Below the pieces are notes generated by a model. The model did no database searches and was not told the origin of the DNA. It worked only from the letters and a program-made list of their open reading frames with translations. A stretch of 9,081 nt of DNA, taken from assembly GCA_904502135.1 (NCBI GenBank), contig CAJGDE010000076.1, forward strand, positions 1-9,081, given 5' to 3'. Source of the stretch: Kiritimatiellia bacterium (GTDB taxonomy: Bacteria > Verrucomicrobiota > Kiritimatiellia > RFP12 > UBA1067). Shown piece by piece: positions 6,086 through 9,081 of this stretch. The translations under genes were made by a program, and so were the position numbers. The first letter of the stretch is position 1, and every line of letters starts with the position of its first letter.

Positions 6086-6984
6086 ATGAAAATGGCGAAA
6101 GAGCAGTGCCGGATATAAGGCTTATCGCCAAGGTCGGCGATGGTGGAATGGCCAGTGTGTGGAAAGCGCAGGAGAATTCGACAGGCCGCATCGTTGCCGT
6201 AAAAATACTTGACCGCTCTTCGTACGGAAATGTTTCGGAAATGAACGCCTTTCAGCATGAGGCGCAGATAATGAAAGAGATTCGTCACCCCGGAGTCGTT
6301 GAGGCTTATTCATATTATGACGACGGTCGGGACTGCTGCTTTTTGATGGAGTTTGTCGATGGTTATAATTTCGGTGAGCTTCTGCGCCGTAAACAGCACG
6401 TAAGAGAAGAGGATTGTCTTCTTATTTGCGAGTCTGTCGCTTTGGCGTTGGATTTCGCATGGAATGACCATGGCATAGTTCACTGCGATCTTAAACCTGA
6501 GAATATAATGATTAATTCGCAAGGCGTTGTTAAATTGACAGATCTTGGCATTTCTCATCGTTTTCAGTTTCTTGACGGGGCGCAGGAGGTTCCTGAGCAT
6601 GTCCTCGGAACGCCCGCGTACATTTCGCCGGAACAAGTTTACGGCGATATCGAGCTTGACTGCAGAAGCGATATTTATTCGTTGGCGGCGACTCTTTATC
6701 ATTTATCGACCGGGCGCGTTCTATTCCCCGGGCTTGATAACGACAATATGATGCGTTCTCACTGTAATGAAGAATCGCAGGCCAGTGATCCCAGGGCGTA
6801 CAGACCGCAGCTTTCAGAAGGTTTTTGCCAGCTCTTGGAAGCGATGCTTGTTAAAAACCGCGATTATCGTGTTTCGAACTGGAAGAGCGTCTATTCGATG
6901 TGTCGTGATGTTGAAAACGGAATTAGATTCAAGCCGCGTGACGATAACGGCGCTAATTCTTCCATTAAAATGCTGAAATGTTAG
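6082..6984 (+). CDS. soluble Hanks-type Ser/Thr protein kinase, non-RD (HCDLKPEN)
   Basis: This 300-residue kinase is almost entirely catalytic domain (about 11-285). Seen: glycine loop VGDGGMASVWK (18-28), ATP-anchoring K41 in VAVK, helix-C E60, catalytic loop HCDLKPEN (134-141, base D136), DLG in place of DFG (154-156), activation-segment end GTPAYISPEQ (176-185) and helix-F SDIYSL (196-201). Cys replaces the usual Arg before D136, making it non-RD; such kinases often do not need activation-loop phosphorylation. There is no PASTA domain and no transmembrane helix, so it acts in the cytoplasm. I chose ATG 6082 because it forms an ATGA overlap with the regulator stop, as at other junctions here, and has AAGGA at 6065-6069. 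A TTG at 6070 would add four residues but lacks a spaced ribosome binding site. Co-translation suggests that it modifies or modulates the two-component pair (inference). Confidence 0.9.
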   Translation: MNENGERAVPDIRLIAKVGDGGMASVWKAQENSTGRIVAVKILDRSSYGNVSEMNAFQHEAQIMKEIRHPGVVEAYSYYDDGRDCCFLMEFVDGYNFGELLRRKQHVREEDCLLICESVALALDFAWNDHGIVHCDLKPENIMINSQGVVKLTDLGISHRFQFLDGAQEVPEHVLGTPAYISPEQVYGDIELDCRSDIYSLAATLYHLSTGRVLFPGLDNDNMMRSHCNEESQASDPRAYRPQLSEGFCQLLEAMLVKNRDYRVSNWKSVYSMCRDVENGIRFKPRDDNGANSSIKMLKC

Positions 6985-6990
6985 AATTAA

Positions 6991-7000
6991 GAGGAGAAGG
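6991..7000 (+). promoter_or_regulatory. ribosome binding site that fixes the yceD start
   Basis: GAGGAGAAGG offers GAGGAG 11 bases, and AAGG 7 bases, before the ATG at 7008. It favours that start over an in-frame ATG at 6978, which overlaps the kinase stop and has no such signal. Confidence 0.7.
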
Positions 7001-7007
7001 GACAGAA

Positions 7008-7442
7008 ATGGAAAAGAATCTCGTTATTGATGTAGCGCGGCTTAAGTCTGACGGCGAAAGTTTTGAAGGTGAAGTTGATATTGTCGATATCGATGAAGAG
7101 TTCGTGAAGCCTTTCGGAGGGGTGAGATACAACCTTACTGCTCAGATTTTTGGGCGTGAGTTTCTCGTCAGAGGCCGCTTGGAGCAAGATTTCGACCTTG
7201 TCTGCTCTAGGTGCGGAAAAGACTTTGATGACACTATAAAAGTTGAAGATTTTACGTTTTCAGTCGAACTTGACGATAAGAGTCAATTCGTCGATTTGAC
7301 TAATGAAGCAAGAGAGAGTATAATACTCGCCCTACCGACATACCCGGTTTGTGACGAAGCGTGTCCTGGCCTTGCGCGTAACAGCGAGATTTCAGGGGAT
7401 GAACGCTGGAGCGCGCTCGATGGTGTGAAGGTGGATAAGTAA
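7008..7442 (+). CDS. yceD: YceD/DUF177 family protein
   Basis: This 144-residue cytoplasmic protein belongs to the family encoded just before rpmF in many bacteria. YceD has been linked to 23S rRNA accumulation or processing; the biochemical role is unsettled. Seen: a beta-rich N-terminal half with RYNLTAQIFGREFLVRGRL, then LVCSRCGKDF (C66, C69), an acidic middle, and YPVCDEACPGL (C115, C119), giving the four Cys typical of the family. The tail after C119 is short and lacks the CGxNLN-like ending often seen, so the C-terminal metal-site region is abbreviated. The start at 7008 is set by a strong ribosome binding site. A near-consensus promoter lies inside the gene (7296-7324) and serves the genes downstream. 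The identification rests on the Cys pattern plus position before rpmF, and is firm at family level. Confidence 0.88.
   Translation: MEKNLVIDVARLKSDGESFEGEVDIVDIDEEFVKPFGGVRYNLTAQIFGREFLVRGRLEQDFDLVCSRCGKDFDDTIKVEDFTFSVELDDKSQFVDLTNEARESIILALPTYPVCDEACPGLARNSEISGDERWSALDGVKVDK
7296..7324 (+). promoter_or_regulatory. near-consensus sigma-70 promoter inside yceD, for rpmF-plsX-leuS
   Basis: TTGACT (7296-7301, five of six matches) and TATAAT (7319-7324, six of six) are separated by the ideal 17 bases. Transcription would start near 7331, about 144 bases before the L32 start codon. This is the best promoter match I found in the window. It would let the ribosomal protein and lipid genes be expressed apart from the signalling genes upstream. 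Confidence 0.7.
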
Positions 7443-7474
7443 TGATGTAAGATAAGAACTGAAGGAGCAAGAAA

Positions 7475-7657
7475 ATGGCAAGTCCTAAGAACAAGAAGTC
7501 GAAAATGCGCAAACGCCAGCGCGTAGCCCAGCTCGAGAAGCCCATTCTCGCTACGACCGGCACCTGTCCTGAGTGCGGAGCTGTCAAGCAGTCCCACCGT
7601 GCGTGCCCTAAGTGCGGTATGTATAACGGCCGCAAGGTAGTGGCCGCCGCTGAATAA
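7475..7657 (+). CDS. rpmF: 50S ribosomal protein L32 (zinc-binding C+ form)
   Basis: This 60-residue large-subunit protein matches the usual L32 length. The N terminus is strongly basic (MASPKNKKSKMRKRQR), as is normal for the extended RNA-binding tail, followed by a zinc ribbon with C31-P-E-C34 and C44-P-K-C47. All four Cys are present, so it is the zinc-binding C+ type and not the Cys-less paralog made under zinc limitation. A strong ribosome binding site, GAAGGAG (7461-7467), lies seven bases before the ATG. Its place between yceD and plsX is the widely conserved arrangement, in which L32 synthesis is coupled to fatty acid and phospholipid genes. It is probably transcribed both from the promoter inside yceD and by read-through. 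Confidence 0.96.
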   Translation: MASPKNKKSKMRKRQRVAQLEKPILATTGTCPECGAVKQSHRACPKCGMYNGRKVVAAAE

Positions 7658-7688
7658 TATTTTCAACGCATTATAGGGAGGAATCCCA

Positions 7689-8744
7689 ATGACGCGGATA
7701 GCATTAGACGCGATGGGGGGCGATAACGCCCCTCACGAAATTGTTGTTGGTGCGGTGGAGTCTGCCGCAGGTCTTGGAGATGTTCAGGTACTTCTCGTAG
7801 GGCAACTTTCTAAAATTCAGGAAGTTTTGGATTCCTTGCCGAAAGACCTTAAAAATGACGCTCAAAAAGCGATTGAGAGCGGAAAGCTTGAGATTGTGCA
7901 TGCGCCCGACAATGTCGAAATGGATGAAAGTCCGGTTGATGCTGTGCGCAGAAAGAAAGATTGCTCTATCAATGTGGCGATGCGCCTTGTGAAGGAAGGC
8001 CGCGCGGACGCTTTTGTTTCCGCAGGCAATTCCGGGGCAGTCGCTACAAGTGCGATATTTAATCTTGGGCGTATTCCAGGAGTGATGCGTCCTGCTATCG
8101 CGACCGTTCTTCCTACGCGCATACCGCGCCGTCCCATTCTCGTTTTGGACGCAGGGGCCAACATGGATTGTCATCCTGATTGGCTCGTCCAGTTCGCGAT
8201 TATGGGCAACGCTTATTCAAAAGCGGTTATCGGTCGCACTACTCCCAAAGTCGGTCTAGTTTCGATCGGCACAGAGGATTGCAAGGGCAACGAAATGACC
8301 AAGCAGACGTTTCCGTTGCTTAAAGAGGTCAGAGACATTAATTTTGTCGGCAATATTGAAGGCCACGACCTTTTCAAGGGGCAGATGGATGTAGCTGTCT
8401 GCGATGGTTTTGTCGGCAATGTTCTTTTGAAAACGACGGAGTCCATCGCCAAGGCTATGAGTTATTGGCTTAAACGCGAGTGTTTCCGCGGGCCGTGGCG
8501 CATTTTAGGGGCTTTGCTCCTTAAGGGGGCGTTCCGTGCTCTTAAGAGCCAGATGGATCCGGAAGTTTACGGTGGAGCTCCGCTTCTCGGAGTTCCGAAG
8601 ACCGTGATTATTACTCACGGCAGTTCTTCACACAAGGCCATTTACTACGCCGTTAAAGCCGGCGTCGCTGCGGCGACCAACGACGTCTCCGGTTTGATCG
8701 CAAAATCGATCGCCGAACACGCCGAGGATCTTAAGCAGAAATGA
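7689..8744 (+). CDS. plsX: phosphate acyltransferase PlsX
   Basis: PlsX converts acyl-ACP to acyl-phosphate, which PlsY uses to acylate glycerol-3-phosphate, the first step of phospholipid synthesis. It is a peripheral membrane enzyme. The 351 residues are normal length. Seen: N-terminal IALDAMGGDNAP, then VDAVRRKKDCSI, SAGNSGA (111-117), LDAGAN (153-158), a SIGTE-GNEMTK segment, NIEGHDLFKG, DGFVGNVLLKT, and YGGAPLLGV (294-302) near the C terminus. These are the conserved blocks of the family in the expected order. The ATG at 7689 follows GGGAGGA (7676-7682) by six bases. It sits downstream of rpmF as in many genomes, but the next gene is leuS instead of fabH. The stop overlaps the leuS start as ATGA. 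Confidence 0.97.
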   Translation: MTRIALDAMGGDNAPHEIVVGAVESAAGLGDVQVLLVGQLSKIQEVLDSLPKDLKNDAQKAIESGKLEIVHAPDNVEMDESPVDAVRRKKDCSINVAMRLVKEGRADAFVSAGNSGAVATSAIFNLGRIPGVMRPAIATVLPTRIPRRPILVLDAGANMDCHPDWLVQFAIMGNAYSKAVIGRTTPKVGLVSIGTEDCKGNEMTKQTFPLLKEVRDINFVGNIEGHDLFKGQMDVAVCDGFVGNVLLKTTESIAKAMSYWLKRECFRGPWRILGALLLKGAFRALKSQMDPEVYGGAPLLGVPKTVIITHGSSSHKAIYYAVKAGVAAATNDVSGLIAKSIAEHAEDLKQK

Positions 8745-9081
8745 GTGAATATAATTTTTCGGCCATTGAAAAAAAATGGCAGAAGTACTGGCTCGAAAAC
8801 AAAACATTTAAAACAGACGATGCCAAGGCAGGAGAGAAGTTCTACTGCCTTGATATGTTCCCGTATCCGTCTGGCGCAGGGCTTCATGTAGGTCACCCTG
8901 AGGGTTATACTGCCACCGACATTCTCTGCCGCTATAAGCGTATGAAGGGCTTTAATGTTCTTCATCCGATGGGGTGGGACGCTTTCGGTCTTCCTGCCGA
9001 GCAGTATGCCGTTGAAACAGGTACGCACCCTGCGATTACGACAAAGAAGAATGTCGACCGTTTCCGCGAACAGATTCGTGC
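8741..9081 (+). CDS. leuS: leucyl-tRNA synthetase, N-terminal part (cut by the window edge)
   Basis: LeuRS charges tRNA-Leu with leucine in the cytoplasm. Only the first 113 codons are in the window. They show the typical start MSEYNFSAIEKKWQKYW, then FPYPSGAGLHVGHPEGYTATDI with the class I HIGH signature as HVGH (49-52), and HPMGWDAFGLPAEQYA, all diagnostic of bacterial LeuRS. The ATG at 8741 overlaps the plsX stop as ATGA; the upstream ribosome binding site is weak, so translation is probably coupled to PlsX. The frame is open to the right edge. The editing domain and the KMSKS motif lie beyond the window. Confidence 0.97.
   Translation, partial: MSEYNFSAIEKKWQKYWLENKTFKTDDAKAGEKFYCLDMFPYPSGAGLHVGHPEGYTATDILCRYKRMKGFNVLHPMGWDAFGLPAEQYAVETGTHPAITTKKNVDRFREQIR

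Noticed and set aside
6978..7007. Upstream in-frame ATG for YceD at 6978
   Set aside because: There is no ribosome binding site before it. The strong GAGGAG/AAGG signal at 6991-7000 points to 7008, and the shorter N terminus begins in the usual way for the family.
7430..7438. DnaA-box-like GGTGGATAA
   Set aside because: It is a single eight-of-nine match inside coding sequence, with no cluster, A+T-rich unwinding region or dnaA/dnaN nearby.
1..9081. Sigma-54 promoter (GG-N10-GC type) for autoregulation by the response regulator
   Set aside because: The TGGC-containing candidates I checked, including those near 41, 67 and 1204, lack the GC at the required spacing.

Overview
This window reads as a chromosomal segment from a Gram-negative bacterium with about half G+C. 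It carries two lipoproteins with type II signal peptides, a yceD-rpmF-plsX block, an NtrC-type sigma-54 activator and a soluble Hanks-type kinase. That mixture, with very compact gene junctions, would fit a PVC-group bacterium (Kiritimatiellota, Lentisphaerota or Verrucomicrobiota). This is an inference from gene content, not a demonstrated assignment.

Layout. Positions 1-454 hold no gene I can support. The first ~350 bases are G+C-rich (about 59% over 1-360, counted) and full of inverted repeats. The composition then drops to about 35% G+C in 361-454, where a sigma-70-like promoter sits almost on top of the first start codon. From there to the right edge every gene is on the + strand: two paralogous small lipoproteins (455-847, 844-1257), a HisC-type aminotransferase (1261-2301), a phenylacetate-CoA ligase (2326-3627), a PAS histidine kinase (3684-4712), its sigma-54-type response regulator (4709-6085), a Ser/Thr kinase (6082-6984), a YceD/DUF177 protein (7008-7442), ribosomal protein L32 (7475-7657), PlsX (7689-8744) and the start of LeuRS (8741 to the edge).

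Four junctions are ATGA stop/start overlaps, and three of those share the identical ten bases TTTGAAATGA. The gap between the CoA ligase and the histidine kinase is made entirely of eight in-register AATGNNNN octamers, the last of which contains the kinase start codon. A near-consensus promoter (TTGACT, 17 bases, TATAAT) lies inside yceD and probably drives rpmF-plsX-leuS.

How the genes fit together. The middle of the window is a cytoplasmic signalling cassette: histidine kinase, sigma-54 activator (with a variant GAFTDA loop) and a non-RD Ser/Thr kinase, all translationally coupled. The right part is housekeeping: ribosome assembly, phospholipid initiation and tRNA charging. The aminotransferase and CoA ligase could act in aromatic amino acid or arylacetate metabolism, but histidine biosynthesis is the default reading for the aminotransferase. 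The least explained parts are the repeat-rich left end, the lipoprotein pair and the octamer array. I found no mobile-element genes, CRISPR array, tRNA or rRNA.
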